From NCBI GenBank assembly GCA_022823665.1, contig JAJEHN010000001.1, forward strand, positions 463,917 to 527,916: DNA of 64,000 nucleotides, read 5' to 3'. The notes beneath the pieces are model-generated. The model was not told the DNA's origin, did not search any database, and worked only from the letters and a program-made list of their open reading frames with translations. This DNA is from Thermoanaerobaculia bacterium (GTDB lineage Bacteria; Acidobacteriota; Thermoanaerobaculia; Multivoradales; Multivoraceae). Position numbers and translations under genes: made by a program. Shown in pieces: positions 46,409 to 56,193 of this stretch (position 1 is its first letter; each line of letters begins with the position of its first letter).

Positions 46409-47527
46409 CTAGAGCCAGTCGCGGTCGGCGATCTTCTTCGGCAGGAACTCCTCGGTGACGAAGGAGAGGCCCTTGCTCGACAGGGCCTCGAGTTCCCACT
46501 TGACCCCGGCGCTGAGCATGTTCTTGATCTCCTTCTGCCAGGCCTTCGCCCTGAACCACTCGTAGTTCAGGATCTCCCTGGCGCGGGAGCGGTCCTGGTC
46601 GTTCAGGCGGATGCTGACGTCTTCGGAGAGGTCGTAGGCGCCGGGATCGAAGCTGGAGAGGCCGATGAAGCGGGCCTTGGGAACCGCCATCCGCTTCGAC
46701 TCGAAGGCGAGACCGATCGAGCCCTGCTTGACCACGGAGTGGATGTAGTAGCCCCAGGGGTCGTTGTCAACGAAGACATAGAGCGGCAGGTTCAGCTCGT
46801 GAACCATCCGGTACAGGAGCCGGCGGACGCCGCGCGGGGGCTGTCCCTGGCCCGTGACCAGGATGCAGTTGTGGCGCTTCCAGAACTTGTCTTCGTTGAG
46901 CCGCGCCCAGACGGCCTCCTTCTCCACCAGCAGGATGAACTTCGCGCCGTGGCCGACGAAGCGGATCGTCTCCGGCTCTACGATGCCGGGGACCGACCAG
47001 CCGCCCGAGCCCATCCGGGACAGGTCGATCACGTCGCCGGCATCGACCAGGGTGAGCGGACCGACCACCGAGCCGCGCTTGGCCGCAAACAGATGCAACT
47101 CCTCGCGCAGGGCGCCGAGGGTGACCTCCAGGTCCTCGATGATCGGGTCGGATTCCTCCTGGCCCTCGAAGGTGTTCTCCTTGCCGTCGGCCAGGGTGTG
47201 CTTGCTCATGTAGTAGAGGTCGCGGATGCTGGTCGTCTTCTGTTCGTCGAGGAGCTGGGTGCAACCGCGGGCGACCAGGAGCGTCTGCATGTACTTGCGC
47301 GCCTGGTTCAGGTTGAACAGGGAGCGCCGCTGAGTCGCGTCGCCCATCTCGATGATCTTCTTGCGCCTCGAGAAGGTGACGTTCGAGAGGGTTCGCGAGG
47401 GGATGTCGACGTACGGGTCGACCTCGCGGCGGGCCATCGCGATCGTCTTCCTGGCCAGGTGCTCGATCTTGGCCCTGGCGTCGAGCTTGGCCGGGATCCT
47501 GAGCCGCTCCTCCTCCACCGGAGTCAC
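46409..47527 (-). CDS. top6A: DNA topoisomerase VI subunit A (Spo11-like)
   Basis: 372 residues. The catalytic Tyr is in TTSIRDLYYMSKHTL near residue 107 (winged-helix CAP domain). The Toprim domain shows the Glu in ILLVEKEAVWARL near 209 and the Asp pair in LYVFVDNDPWGYYI near 260. This is the subunit that cuts both strands in ATP-dependent type IIB topoisomerase. The GTG start overlaps the subunit B stop by 3 nt (TGA inside GTGA), so production is coupled. Length agrees with archaeal subunit A. Confidence 0.93.
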   Translation of the reverse strand: MTPVEEERLRIPAKLDARAKIEHLARKTIAMARREVDPYVDIPSRTLSNVTFSRRKKIIEMGDATQRRSLFNLNQARKYMQTLLVARGCTQLLDEQKTTSIRDLYYMSKHTLADGKENTFEGQEESDPIIEDLEVTLGALREELHLFAAKRGSVVGPLTLVDAGDVIDLSRMGSGGWSVPGIVEPETIRFVGHGAKFILLVEKEAVWARLNEDKFWKRHNCILVTGQGQPPRGVRRLLYRMVHELNLPLYVFVDNDPWGYYIHSVVKQGSIGLAFESKRMAVPKARFIGLSSFDPGAYDLSEDVSIRLNDQDRSRAREILNYEWFRAKAWQKEIKNMLSAGVKWELEALSSKGLSFVTEEFLPKKIADRDWL

Positions 47528-49272
47528 ACCAGCTCCAGTTGCGAACTGCGGAGGCGCTCGGCTTCGGCAAGTGGCGGAGGCACCGCGGGCTCCGCCGCCG
47601 GCTCCGCTTGCGGCTCAGGTTCCGGTTCCGGTTCCGCGTTCGGATCGACTACGAGGACGTTCTCGCAGGCTTCCAGCTCATCGGCGGAGGCGTCCTGCTC
47701 CTCGAGCATTCCCGCCAGCTCCGTCTTCTTGCGACTGATCGCGAGCAGCCGGTCGCGGAACAGCTTCTGGTCCTTACCGGTGATCGCCTCCACCGAGCTG
47801 ACGACTTCCTCGATATAGAGGTTGAACACCTCGCGGCGCCGCGCCTCGCTCCTGGCCCTGGCCTTACGCTTGACGTACTGGCCAAGCCGGCGACCGCAGG
47901 TCTGCACCGCGAGCTTGATCTCCTTGCGGATCTCGTCGTAGTCCGCCACCGCGACCTTGCTCTCGGAACTGAAGGGAACCCAGACCGAGGCGAGGTGCAC
48001 GAGCACGATCAGCGGACCGGACGGCAGCGCGCCGCGCGACTGGGTCAGGCCGTAGTTGCGCCAGGAGACGTCCATCACGGCCTTGGTGATGCAGCAGGAG
48101 CCGGCGAGGTACTGGAGCGGGACGCGGTTCGCGAAGCGGAGCACCTTGGCCAGGTCGTCGGCGGGCAGATCGCCGCCCCAGGCCAGGCCGACCTCGACCT
48201 GGAACGGGTTGCCACGGTAGACCGCCGGCCGGCGCGTCTCGACTCCGTAGAACTCCGCCCGGATGCCCCTGGTCAGGCCGGCCAGCAGTTCCTGCACGCC
48301 GATCGGCGACAGGCAGTCGGTCGAGGGCGGCCGGATGCGGGTCGCGGAGTCGTTCAGGGCCTGGTACAGCTGGTCGGCGGCCTTGCGCACGACCGTGTTC
48401 GGACGCGCTTTCGGGTCGATGCCGGCCCGTTTGGCGAGCCCCACCGCCATCTGCGGCGACACCCGGCTGAAGTCCCGGGACAGGCACTGGCTGATCGTCG
48501 CGTGCTTCGTCGACTGCAGCATCTTCATCAACACGCCGAGTTCGACGCCGTGCGGATGCGGCTTGATCTCGCTAGGCGGCTCCGGATTCGACTGAACGCC
48601 CCGGACGTAGTCCGTCTCCTGGCCGTGCGGATCCCTGTAGTGCAACGTCGCGTGGGGGTTCGCCACCGCCACCTGGTGCAGGAACTCCTCCACCGACTGG
48701 CGGCCCTTCAGGTACTGCGCCTCCAGCTCGAGCTCGACGCGCGTGCCGTGGTCGAGATCCCACTCGGCAAGCTTCCGCTTCCCGACCGCCTTCGGCTTGT
48801 TCGTGTTCGTGTCGATGACGACCTGCATCGCATAGGCGGGCGACCGTGGGCCCGTGCGCGACACGATCGACACCGGCTTGCCGGTCGTCAACTGGCCGTA
48901 CATCGCCGCCGCCGAGATGCCGATCCCCTGCTGGCCGCGGCTCTGCTTCAGGCTGTGGAACTTCGAACCGTAGAGCAGTTGCCCGAAGATCCTCGGCGCC
49001 TGCGCTTCGACGATCCCCGGGCCGTTGTCGGTCACCCGCACGATGTAGCGGTTCTGGCCCTCGGCGGCCTCGAGTTCGACCCGGATCTCGGGCAGGATGC
49101 CCGCCTCCTCGCAGGCGTCGAGCGAGTTGTCCACTGCCTCCTTGACCGTCGTCAGGAGCGCCTTGCGGAGCGAATCGAAGCCGAGCAGGTGGCGGTTCTT
49201 GGCGAAGAACTCCGAAACCGAGATCTCCCGCTGGCGACGGGAGAGGGTCTCGGCTGTGACTCTTTTCGCCAC
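47524..49272 (-). CDS. top6B: DNA topoisomerase VI subunit B
   Basis: 582 residues from a GTG at 49272 (AGAGGA just upstream). GHKL ATPase boxes: KEAVDNSLDACEEAG (N box) near residue 45, VTDNGPGIVEA (G1) and RGQQGIGISAAAMYGQL (G2). The middle has the helix-two-turn-helix and transducer regions, and the C-terminus ends with an unusual Glu/Pro repeat (AEPEPEPEPQAEPAAEPAVP) of about 20 residues. Together with subunit A it forms topoisomerase VI. A long open stretch upstream in the same frame is not coding. Confidence 0.93.
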   Translation of the reverse strand: MAKRVTAETLSRRQREISVSEFFAKNRHLLGFDSLRKALLTTVKEAVDNSLDACEEAGILPEIRVELEAAEGQNRYIVRVTDNGPGIVEAQAPRIFGQLLYGSKFHSLKQSRGQQGIGISAAAMYGQLTTGKPVSIVSRTGPRSPAYAMQVVIDTNTNKPKAVGKRKLAEWDLDHGTRVELELEAQYLKGRQSVEEFLHQVAVANPHATLHYRDPHGQETDYVRGVQSNPEPPSEIKPHPHGVELGVLMKMLQSTKHATISQCLSRDFSRVSPQMAVGLAKRAGIDPKARPNTVVRKAADQLYQALNDSATRIRPPSTDCLSPIGVQELLAGLTRGIRAEFYGVETRRPAVYRGNPFQVEVGLAWGGDLPADDLAKVLRFANRVPLQYLAGSCCITKAVMDVSWRNYGLTQSRGALPSGPLIVLVHLASVWVPFSSESKVAVADYDEIRKEIKLAVQTCGRRLGQYVKRKARARSEARRREVFNLYIEEVVSSVEAITGKDQKLFRDRLLAISRKKTELAGMLEEQDASADELEACENVLVVDPNAEPEPEPEPQAEPAAEPAVPPPLAEAERLRSSQLELV

Positions 49273-49286
49273 GGTTCCTCTTCGGT

Positions 49287-51467
49287 TCAGGGGTTCAGAA
49301 CGTGGCGCACTCCGACGTGCACCATGCGGGGGGCGCCGATCGTGACCAGCCCGGTACCGGAGATGCCGACCTGCACATCCTCGTCGAGGAGGTTCTCGAG
49401 ACCGGCGAAGACGTGCCATCGGCTGCTGATGGCGCGCGCGGCGCTCAGGTCGACGACGGCGAAACTGGACAGCGGCCGCGTGTTCAGGTCGTCCTCGTAC
49501 TGCTCGCCGACGAAGCGGAGGCCGAGACGCGCCTGGAGAACGTCGGGGTTCGAGTACTCGAGACCCAGGCTGGCCGACTGCTCCGGCGTCTGCGCCAGAC
49601 GCTTCCCCTCGAGTTCCGGGAAATCGGCAGCGCTGTCGACCTCGGCATTGCTGTAGAGGTAGGAGACGTCGAGCCGCCAGTCGTCGCCGAGCCGCTGGCG
49701 GAACTCCGCCTCCAGACCGTGGATGCGAGTGCGGTCCAGATTGAGTCGCTGGCGGCAAGAGCCACCGCCCGGCACGAAGCCGCAGGGCGCGAAGAAGCGA
49801 CTGCTCGCGATCGAGGCCAGCGTCACGTTGGCGATCGGGTTCTCGACCCGGTTCATGAAAGCGTTGAGCGACAGCCGGGAGCCGCCCTCGTAGCGCGCTG
49901 CGCCGAACTCGATGCCGGAGAGCCGCTCCGGCTCGAGCGTCTCGTTCGCTTCCGTGATGTCGTTGCGAACCCGGAACGGACGGTAGAGTTCGTTGACGGT
50001 CGGCGCGCGGAACGACCCGTACACCGAGCCGCGCAGGCTCCAGCCGAGGTCGAGCGCGTAGAGGAAGCCGATCCGCGGCGACGCCGCCGTCTCGTCCCGA
50101 TCCTCGAACATGTCGTCGCGGCGGATCGAGCCGTCCGCCTTGTTGATCTCCAGCCGGCTGCCCGATCCCGTGCTCCAGCGATCGATACGGGCGCCGAGCT
50201 CCAGCGTCAGGCGATCGCCGAAGTCCGCGCGGCGCTGCACGTAGGCGCCCGTGATCGACTGGTCGCCGCCCGCCATGCGACGCCGGTTGAACTGCGTCGT
50301 GTAGAAGAAGTCCTCGTTCGTCGCGCCGTCGACAGTGCGCCACTCGGCGCCGGCGACCCACAGGCCGTTGCCGACTTCACCCTCCCACTGCGCACCAAGG
50401 CCCGTCGCCTCGGAGTCGACGAGGAACTGGTCGAGGGCCGGCCGCTCGGACGACCGGTCGACCTGCTGGGCGCTGAACCGGCTGGCGAACTCCTGCTCGT
50501 GAGCGAAGCCGCGGACCGTCCAGGTATCGCCCCGTCCGCTGACGATGTCCGCGCTCAACCGAAACGACGTGAGGTCCGTATCGTTGCCGGTGAGCGGCGT
50601 GCCGTTGCCGCGGTCTTCCGAGAGGTTGTCGCCGCCGATGCTGACCTGCACGGATTCGCCCGCGGAGAACGCCAGCCGGCCGCCGACGCTCGTCTGCTCC
50701 GAGAAGGCGTCGACGTCGATCGGGCCGCGCTGGTCGTCGCGCACGACCGGGTAGCCGTCCATCTCGAAGCTCCTCGCCGACAGCGTCAACGACGCGCTCT
50801 CGAAGCCCTGCCCGAACCAGGCGTCGCCGGACAGCACGCCGTGGTCGCCGGCGAGCGCCGAGAGGCTCAGCCCGGGACCCGATTCGGAAGGGGTCGCCGT
50901 GACCAGGTGGATCACCCCACCCAGGGCGGAGTTGCCCCAGAGACTCGAACCACCGCCACGCACGACCTCGATCCGGTCCAGGCTCTCGCGGCCGACCCGT
51001 CCCCAGTAGATCCAGCCGCCGAACGGATCGTTGAGTGGAAGGCCATCGAGCAACACGAGCGTGCGGCTGACGCCGCTCGGGCCAATGCCGCGCAGCGAGA
51101 CGCCCTGACTGGTCGGATGAGCGACCATCGAGCTGTTACGGCGGAACAGGCTGAAGCCGGGAACCCGGCGCAGCGTGTCGTCGAGCGCCAGGGAAGCACT
51201 GGCCCGGAGCTCCTCGCCAGAGAGCACGGAAACGCTGGCGGTCACCTGCCCGAGTTCCTGCTCGGCGCGGGAGGCGGTGACGACGATCGTCTCGGCAAGA
51301 GCGGGGTCCTCGACCGGCTCGGCGCCCTCATCGTTCGAAGCGTCCGCGCCCGCGAACGACGCCGAGGCGAGGAGCGCCACGGCGAACGCGGACGCGAAGA
51401 GGAAGAAGTGATCGCGAAGACGACCGGCGGACCTACGGGTCGTCGAGGCGGCAGGCAGGATCGGCAT
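49287..51467 (-). CDS. TonB-dependent outer membrane receptor
   Basis: About 726 residues from the ATG at 51467, which has GGAG 7 nt upstream (a TTG two codons earlier is too close). A signal peptide (SAFAVALLASASFAGA) leads to a TonB-box-like ETIVVTASR and a plug domain (VLLDGLPLNDPFGGWIYWGRV), then a beta-barrel ending in a terminal strand with aromatic-rich residues (VHVGVRHVLNP). It would import a scarce compound, such as a siderophore, vitamin or metal complex. The gene sits directly after a tandem LolA-like protein gene on the same strand; their stop and ribosome site overlap. Confidence 0.9.
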   Translation of the reverse strand: MPILPAASTTRRSAGRLRDHFFLFASAFAVALLASASFAGADASNDEGAEPVEDPALAETIVVTASRAEQELGQVTASVSVLSGEELRASASLALDDTLRRVPGFSLFRRNSSMVAHPTSQGVSLRGIGPSGVSRTLVLLDGLPLNDPFGGWIYWGRVGRESLDRIEVVRGGGSSLWGNSALGGVIHLVTATPSESGPGLSLSALAGDHGVLSGDAWFGQGFESASLTLSARSFEMDGYPVVRDDQRGPIDVDAFSEQTSVGGRLAFSAGESVQVSIGGDNLSEDRGNGTPLTGNDTDLTSFRLSADIVSGRGDTWTVRGFAHEQEFASRFSAQQVDRSSERPALDQFLVDSEATGLGAQWEGEVGNGLWVAGAEWRTVDGATNEDFFYTTQFNRRRMAGGDQSITGAYVQRRADFGDRLTLELGARIDRWSTGSGSRLEINKADGSIRRDDMFEDRDETAASPRIGFLYALDLGWSLRGSVYGSFRAPTVNELYRPFRVRNDITEANETLEPERLSGIEFGAARYEGGSRLSLNAFMNRVENPIANVTLASIASSRFFAPCGFVPGGGSCRQRLNLDRTRIHGLEAEFRQRLGDDWRLDVSYLYSNAEVDSAADFPELEGKRLAQTPEQSASLGLEYSNPDVLQARLGLRFVGEQYEDDLNTRPLSSFAVVDLSAARAISSRWHVFAGLENLLDEDVQVGISGTGLVTIGAPRMVHVGVRHVLNP

Positions 51468-51477
51468 GCGCAAGCTC

Positions 51478-52965
51478 CTAGAGAGCCGGACCCGGCGTCT
51501 CCGGGTCGGGGGGAGCGGGCATGGTAAACGATACGGGATCGACCTCGGCTCCGGCTTCAGCCTCCTGGATCCTCAGTTCAACGGCGACCGCGCCCTCGAC
51601 GGCGATCCGGATCCTGCCCGGCACCTTGAGTCCACCGGCGTCCATGTAGTCGGCAATCGTCACGTCGATCTCTCCCGCCGACTGCAGGAACGCCCCTTCG
51701 AAAACGACCCGGCGCTCCAGGAAGTCCTCACCGCCCAGGTAGAGGGCGCGCGCTTCGCCGTCCGCGGTCAGGATGTCCAGCCGGTAGGTCTCGTCGCGCT
51801 CGACCTTCTCGATGCCCGCCAGCGACGCCTCCCCCCTGCTCGCGAGACCGCCCCACAGGAAGTCGGAGAGGATCCCCACCGCCCCGACCATCTCGTCCGG
51901 CAGCGGCGACGGCTCGATGACGCCCTGCATCGGCGACACGTTCCAGGCGGTCTCGCCGTCGTAGGCGAGGACCATCGGCAGGCCCTGCATGTCGATGTCG
52001 ATGCGGAAGGAACTCGGCCGCGCGAAGGCCACCGTCATCGGCACCTCGAAGCCGAGCAGGACGACGGTGCCGGCGGCGCTCACCGTCTCGACCTCGGCGG
52101 CCGAGCTTCCGCGGGCGGCCCGATGGCGCTCCAGCACACCGGCGAGATCCAGTGCGGCATCCGCCATCTGCCCCGGCATGAAGAAGATGTCCGGATCGAT
52201 CTCGGGGTTGATCTCGTAAGACTCCAGGGTCAGCGGCATCTCACCCAGCGAAGAGACCAGGATCTGCCGGTGCGCCAGCATCAGGCCGTCGACGTCCCGG
52301 TAGTCCTCGAACCGGGTCTCCGAGTCCTCCAGCCCGAAGCCGAAATCCGCCTTGGAGATCCTCTTCTTCTCCAGCCCGTCTTCCGTGCCGATGAAGACCT
52401 GGTGCGCCACGCCGCCGGGCGCGGTGACCACGAGCTTCCAGGCTTCGCCGCTCTCGATCTCCTCGCGGCCGGCGAGCTCCACCTCGTAGCCCAGCTCCGT
52501 GTACTCGAACCAGGGGCTGCTCAGCGTGGCGTCCGCGGCCTGGGCAGCCGCCACCTCTCCTTCGAACGCAACCGGCCTGGGCTGGCCGGGCGCCTGACCC
52601 CACGCCTGCTCGCCGTCGAACGCCTGGATCAGGGCCATGCCGCCGAAGTCGCCCTCCACCCGAACCTGGTTCGGTCGACGCAGGCTAATCGTGAACGGGG
52701 CCTCCATGCCCTGTACCGACATCGTCCCGGTGGCCCGCGCTCCCTGAATCGAGCGCAGCTTCTCGAGGCCGCCCCGCGCCTCGTAGTGCATCGCCAGCAC
52801 CCGGTCGAGTTCGCTGGGCTCCTCCGCCTCCTGGGCCCAGGCGAACCCGGCAGCCAGAGCCAGGATGACCAGACACGCGCGAACGCGGCCGGATTGCCGC
52901 CTCGCCCGTGCGCCGCGTCCGGTCCGTGCGCAAGCTGCTGAGCCGATCCGTGCAGGTGCCCTCAT
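51478..52965 (-). CDS. Secreted protein with two LolA-like domains
   Basis: About 495 residues from the ATG at 52965, with GGAGG at 5 nt. The long basic N-terminus leads into a signal helix (LVILALAAGFAWA). Two homologous halves follow, each with strands resembling outer-membrane-lipoprotein carrier folds: first GLEKLRSIQGARATGTMSV, PNQVRVEGDFGGMALIQAFDG; second ETVSAAGTVVLLGFEVPMTV, PSSFRIDIDMQGLPMVLAYDG. LolA binds lipid chains in the periplasm. The stop of this gene overlaps the ribosome site of the TonB receptor gene, suggesting the pair is co-expressed and may handle a lipid or hydrophobic ligand together. Confidence 0.65.
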   Translation of the reverse strand: MRAPARIGSAACARTGRGARARRQSGRVRACLVILALAAGFAWAQEAEEPSELDRVLAMHYEARGGLEKLRSIQGARATGTMSVQGMEAPFTISLRRPNQVRVEGDFGGMALIQAFDGEQAWGQAPGQPRPVAFEGEVAAAQAADATLSSPWFEYTELGYEVELAGREEIESGEAWKLVVTAPGGVAHQVFIGTEDGLEKKRISKADFGFGLEDSETRFEDYRDVDGLMLAHRQILVSSLGEMPLTLESYEINPEIDPDIFFMPGQMADAALDLAGVLERHRAARGSSAAEVETVSAAGTVVLLGFEVPMTVAFARPSSFRIDIDMQGLPMVLAYDGETAWNVSPMQGVIEPSPLPDEMVGAVGILSDFLWGGLASRGEASLAGIEKVERDETYRLDILTADGEARALYLGGEDFLERRVVFEGAFLQSAGEIDVTIADYMDAGGLKVPGRIRIAVEGAVAVELRIQEAEAGAEVDPVSFTMPAPPDPETPGPAL

Positions 52966-53155
52966 CTCATCCTCCGCTGGCCGTCCGCCGCGAAGCCTGC
53001 CGGTGACCGCCAAGCCGGCTCGCTACCCTTGATCCGTTCCGGCATGATAGCCGAACGGAGGGGGCGCGGAACGCAGTGGGCGGCGACGCCATGACCCATG
53101 GTATCGCTTCCCGGACTTTCCGCAACCCTTGAAAACAAAGAGGTTACGGTCGACG

Positions 53156-54199
53156 ATGTCCCACGCCAGGCGGCTGCGCTTCACCGCTGACGGACGGGAG
53201 TACTTCCGCATCTGGATCGTCAATGTCGCGCTGACGCTCCTGACTCTCGGCATCTACTCGGCCTGGGCGAAGGTACGAGCCCGACGCTACCTGTACGGCA
53301 ACGTCTGGCTGGGTGACGACGCCTTCGATTACACGGCGAACCCGGTGGCGATCCTGCGGGGCCGGCTGCTGCTCCTCCTCGTCCTCGTGCCGGTCTCGCT
53401 GGCCCAGCGCATCTCCCTCGTGTACTACTACGCCGCCCTCCTCCTTCTCATGCCGCTAGTGCCGTGGGTCGTGGTCCGGGCCCGGTCCTTCCACATGCGC
53501 AACTCCAGATATCGGGGCATCGCCTTTGACTTTCGGGGCAAGTACTGGGACGCCGCCGTCTGGTATCCGCTGTCCTGGGCCGCTTCGATCGCCACTCTCG
53601 GTCTGGCGAGACCCCTTACCGTGCGGCAGCGTGACGATTTCCTGGTCACCGAGTCCAGGTTCGGCAGCACGCCGTTCAGCTTCGTTGGACGGATCCGCCC
53701 CTACTACAAGGCGTATCTCACTACCGCGGCCGTCCTCTTCCTCCTCTACGTCGGCGGCGTCTTCGGCCTCTTCCTCCTGATGGCCGCGACCAGTCTTGGC
53801 GCGGGTCCGGATGCCGGCCCCCCGGCCTTCGACATGAGGTTGTTCTTCGCAGGCTCGCTTGCGATAGCGGCAGCCGCCACTCTGTTCATCCTCGCCTTCC
53901 TGCGAACCCGCCTGCTCAGCTACCGCTGGAGCAACACCCGCCTCCGCGAGAACGAGTTCCTGCTCGACCTCTCCTTTCCGACGATGCTCTGGCTGTATGC
54001 GAGCAACGCCGCCCTGATCGTCGCCACGTTCGGGCTCTTTGTGCCCTTCGCGCGGATCCGGGTACTCCGCTACGTCGTGGATCAGTGCCGCGTGATGAAG
54101 AAGGGAGGCGACGAGACCTTCGAGGCGGGCGAGACGCAGCGCGTCGCCGCCACCGGCGCGGAAGCGGCCGGCGAGTTCGGCCTGGAGATCGGGATATGA
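53156..54199 (+). CDS. DUF898 (YjgN-type) membrane protein
   Basis: 347 residues. Repeated WAKVRARRYLYGNVWLG and FVPFARIRVLRYVV motifs with several hydrophobic helices (VNVALTLLTLGIYSAW; LLLLLVLVPVSLAQRI; AYLTTAAVLFLLYVGGVFGLFLLM) match the YjgN/DUF898 family. Function unknown. The ATG at 53156 is preferred over a TTG at 53129. The stop overlaps the start of an M48 peptidase gene (ATGA), a recurrent pairing in other genomes. Confidence 0.88.
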   Translation: MSHARRLRFTADGREYFRIWIVNVALTLLTLGIYSAWAKVRARRYLYGNVWLGDDAFDYTANPVAILRGRLLLLLVLVPVSLAQRISLVYYYAALLLLMPLVPWVVVRARSFHMRNSRYRGIAFDFRGKYWDAAVWYPLSWAASIATLGLARPLTVRQRDDFLVTESRFGSTPFSFVGRIRPYYKAYLTTAAVLFLLYVGGVFGLFLLMAATSLGAGPDAGPPAFDMRLFFAGSLAIAAAATLFILAFLRTRLLSYRWSNTRLRENEFLLDLSFPTMLWLYASNAALIVATFGLFVPFARIRVLRYVVDQCRVMKKGGDETFEAGETQRVAATGAEAAGEFGLEIGI

Positions 54200-55254
54200 C
54201 TTCGGTTCCCTGCCACTACTACGACGGGCGGACCTCCGCCCGAAGGGAAGCCGGGTTGACGATCACTCCCGACGGAATCCTGATCGTCGCCATCGACGGC
54301 ATCGAGTCGCGTCATCTCTACCAAATGACCGAGGTCCGGATTCCCAACCGCATCGCCAACACGCCCCGCCATCTGCTCCTTCCCGACGGGGCGCTATGCG
54401 AAGTCCGTGACAACGACGGACTGGACGCGATGCGGGATAGGGCGGAAGGCCAGCCACCTTCTCGTGCCCGGCGCTTCGAACGTCTGCTCCATCGGCTCGA
54501 CAGCACCTGGCGCGGAGCCGCGGCCGCCCTCGCCGTCACTGCCGCGATCCTCTATTCGTTCACGGAATGGGGAGCACCGGCCGTGGCTACGGGCGTGGTC
54601 GCGATCACACCTCCAGAGGCCGAGGCGGTCATCGGCGACAACCTCCTGGCGATGCTCCCCTTGTTCGGAGTCCTCGATTCGTCGGAACTCCAGTCAAGCC
54701 GCCAGGACGAACTCCGGGCCGTCGCGGAAGCGATGGGTCGGGAGACGGGCATCGAAGACCTGGACCTCCAGTTCTTCTCCGCGCCCGGTCTGGGACCAAA
54801 CGCCTTCGCCCTGCCGGGAAACACCGTCGTTCTCACGGATGAACTGGTCGCGCTGGCCGAACACGACGAGGAGATCCTCGCGGTACTGGCCCACGAAGTG
54901 GGTCACGTGGCCGGCCGGCACGTGATGCGCGGACTGGCCCAGACTTCCTCGATGCTCATCATCTGGACCGCCTTCACCGGCGACGCGTCGGTCGCGGCGC
55001 TGTCCATCCTGGGACCGGACCAACTGCTCGCCCAGCGCTACTCGCGCACGTTCGAACGCCAGGCCGACCAGTTCGCCATCGAGTACCTGCTTCGGAACGA
55101 CATCCCGCCGACCCGACTCGGAGACATCCTCCAGCGCCTCGAAGAGGCCCACGCCGACTCCGGCGTTCCGAACTGGCTGGCGAGCCACCCAGGCACCGAG
55201 GAACGCCGACGGGACGCGCGGGACGCCGCCGATGGCATCCGCGACGGCTCGTGA
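54196..55254 (+). CDS. M48-family metalloprotease with N-terminal DUF7092-like region
   Basis: 352 residues starting with the ATG that overlaps the DUF898 stop. The N-terminal ~90 residues (HYYDGRTSARREAGLTITPDG) form a small beta domain. A single membrane helix (residues about 105-130) precedes the peptidase domain with the zinc motif VLAHEVGHVAGRHV near residue 236 and the third ligand Glu in FERQADQFAIEYLL. M48 proteases degrade damaged membrane or secreted proteins. Likely works with the DUF898 protein in the envelope. Confidence 0.88.
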   Translation: MTSVPCHYYDGRTSARREAGLTITPDGILIVAIDGIESRHLYQMTEVRIPNRIANTPRHLLLPDGALCEVRDNDGLDAMRDRAEGQPPSRARRFERLLHRLDSTWRGAAAALAVTAAILYSFTEWGAPAVATGVVAITPPEAEAVIGDNLLAMLPLFGVLDSSELQSSRQDELRAVAEAMGRETGIEDLDLQFFSAPGLGPNAFALPGNTVVLTDELVALAEHDEEILAVLAHEVGHVAGRHVMRGLAQTSSMLIIWTAFTGDASVAALSILGPDQLLAQRYSRTFERQADQFAIEYLLRNDIPPTRLGDILQRLEEAHADSGVPNWLASHPGTEERRRDARDAADGIRDGS

Positions 55255-55338
55255 CGGACGTGAACCTACCGGCATACTCTCTGGCGACAGGATCATGGGC
55301 CCCGCAGTCAGCCAGGCCCACCGCAGGAGGCAACCGTC

Positions 55339-56190
55339 ATGCAGAAACTGACCCAGGCCCAGCGCGAACAGTGGGCGATCGACGGCTACATCCGCGTCGA
55401 ACAGGCCCTGTCACCGGACCAGGTCGCGTTCTTCGACGCCGAGCTCGACCGCATCCGCCAGCTTCCCGGCTGGGAGCCGAACCCCGACGGCCCGCTCGGC
55501 CACTACGCCTGGCTCGACCACGCCGTCGACCGCGACCCCGAGGGCTTCATGGACCGCCGGGTCCTGCTCCACTACGACCAGGCGTTCCTCGACCTGATGG
55601 ACGCGTCCCCCGTCTTCGACCTGATCACGGACATCATGGGCCCCTACGTCGTGCTCAGCATGACCCAGGCGATCGTCCGACCGTCCAACCCGAAGTGGCC
55701 CGGCTACACGCACACCGACGGCGGCGAGGCGCTGCGCCGCATCCGGGTCACCGAAACGAGCCTGCCGCTGGCGATGAAGGGGATGTACCTGCTCTCCGAC
55801 ATCACGGATGAGGACTGCGGCAACTTCACCGTCTTCCCCGGCAGCCACATGCGGCCGTTCCCGGACCGCCCCTACCCGGCGCCGGGTCCGAAGACGCCGG
55901 GCGCCGTCCAGCTCAAGGGCAAGGCCGGCGACTGCATCCTCTTCCCGCACTCGCTCTGGCACGGTCCTTCGATGAACGCCTCGCCCCGCGCCCGGAAGAC
56001 GATCCTCTACAACTACTGCCAGTTGTTCCTGCGCACCTACGACCCGGAGCCGACGCCCGAAGTCCTGGAGCGCTGCACAGCGCGCCAGCGCCGCCTGCTC
56101 GGCGACCTCGGCTACGACTTCCGGCCAGGGTCGTACTTCTACGCGCCAACCGACCAGGTTGACGTGATCGTCGGCGAAACCTCGGGCTAG
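55339..56190 (+). CDS. Phytanoyl-CoA dioxygenase-family protein
   Basis: 283 residues. The 2-oxoglutarate/Fe(II) facial triad is suggested by His-x-Asp in YTHTDGGEAL near residue 121 and a distal His in LFPHSLWHGPSMNASPRAR, with the Arg that binds 2-oxoglutarate. The DQVAFFDAELDRI start helix is typical of the family. It hydroxylates an unknown small molecule or lipid. Stand-alone gene with its own ATG preceded by GGAGG. Confidence 0.88.
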   Translation: MQKLTQAQREQWAIDGYIRVEQALSPDQVAFFDAELDRIRQLPGWEPNPDGPLGHYAWLDHAVDRDPEGFMDRRVLLHYDQAFLDLMDASPVFDLITDIMGPYVVLSMTQAIVRPSNPKWPGYTHTDGGEALRRIRVTETSLPLAMKGMYLLSDITDEDCGNFTVFPGSHMRPFPDRPYPAPGPKTPGAVQLKGKAGDCILFPHSLWHGPSMNASPRARKTILYNYCQLFLRTYDPEPTPEVLERCTARQRRLLGDLGYDFRPGSYFYAPTDQVDVIVGETSG

Positions 56191-56193
56191 AGC

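Noticed and set aside
49273..50361. Possible fusion or frameshift extending the topoisomerase VI subunit B gene upstream
   Set aside because: That stretch is antisense-frame to the TonB receptor gene on the same strand in another frame; its translation is Arg/Pro-rich and the GHKL domain is complete from the GTG at 49272.
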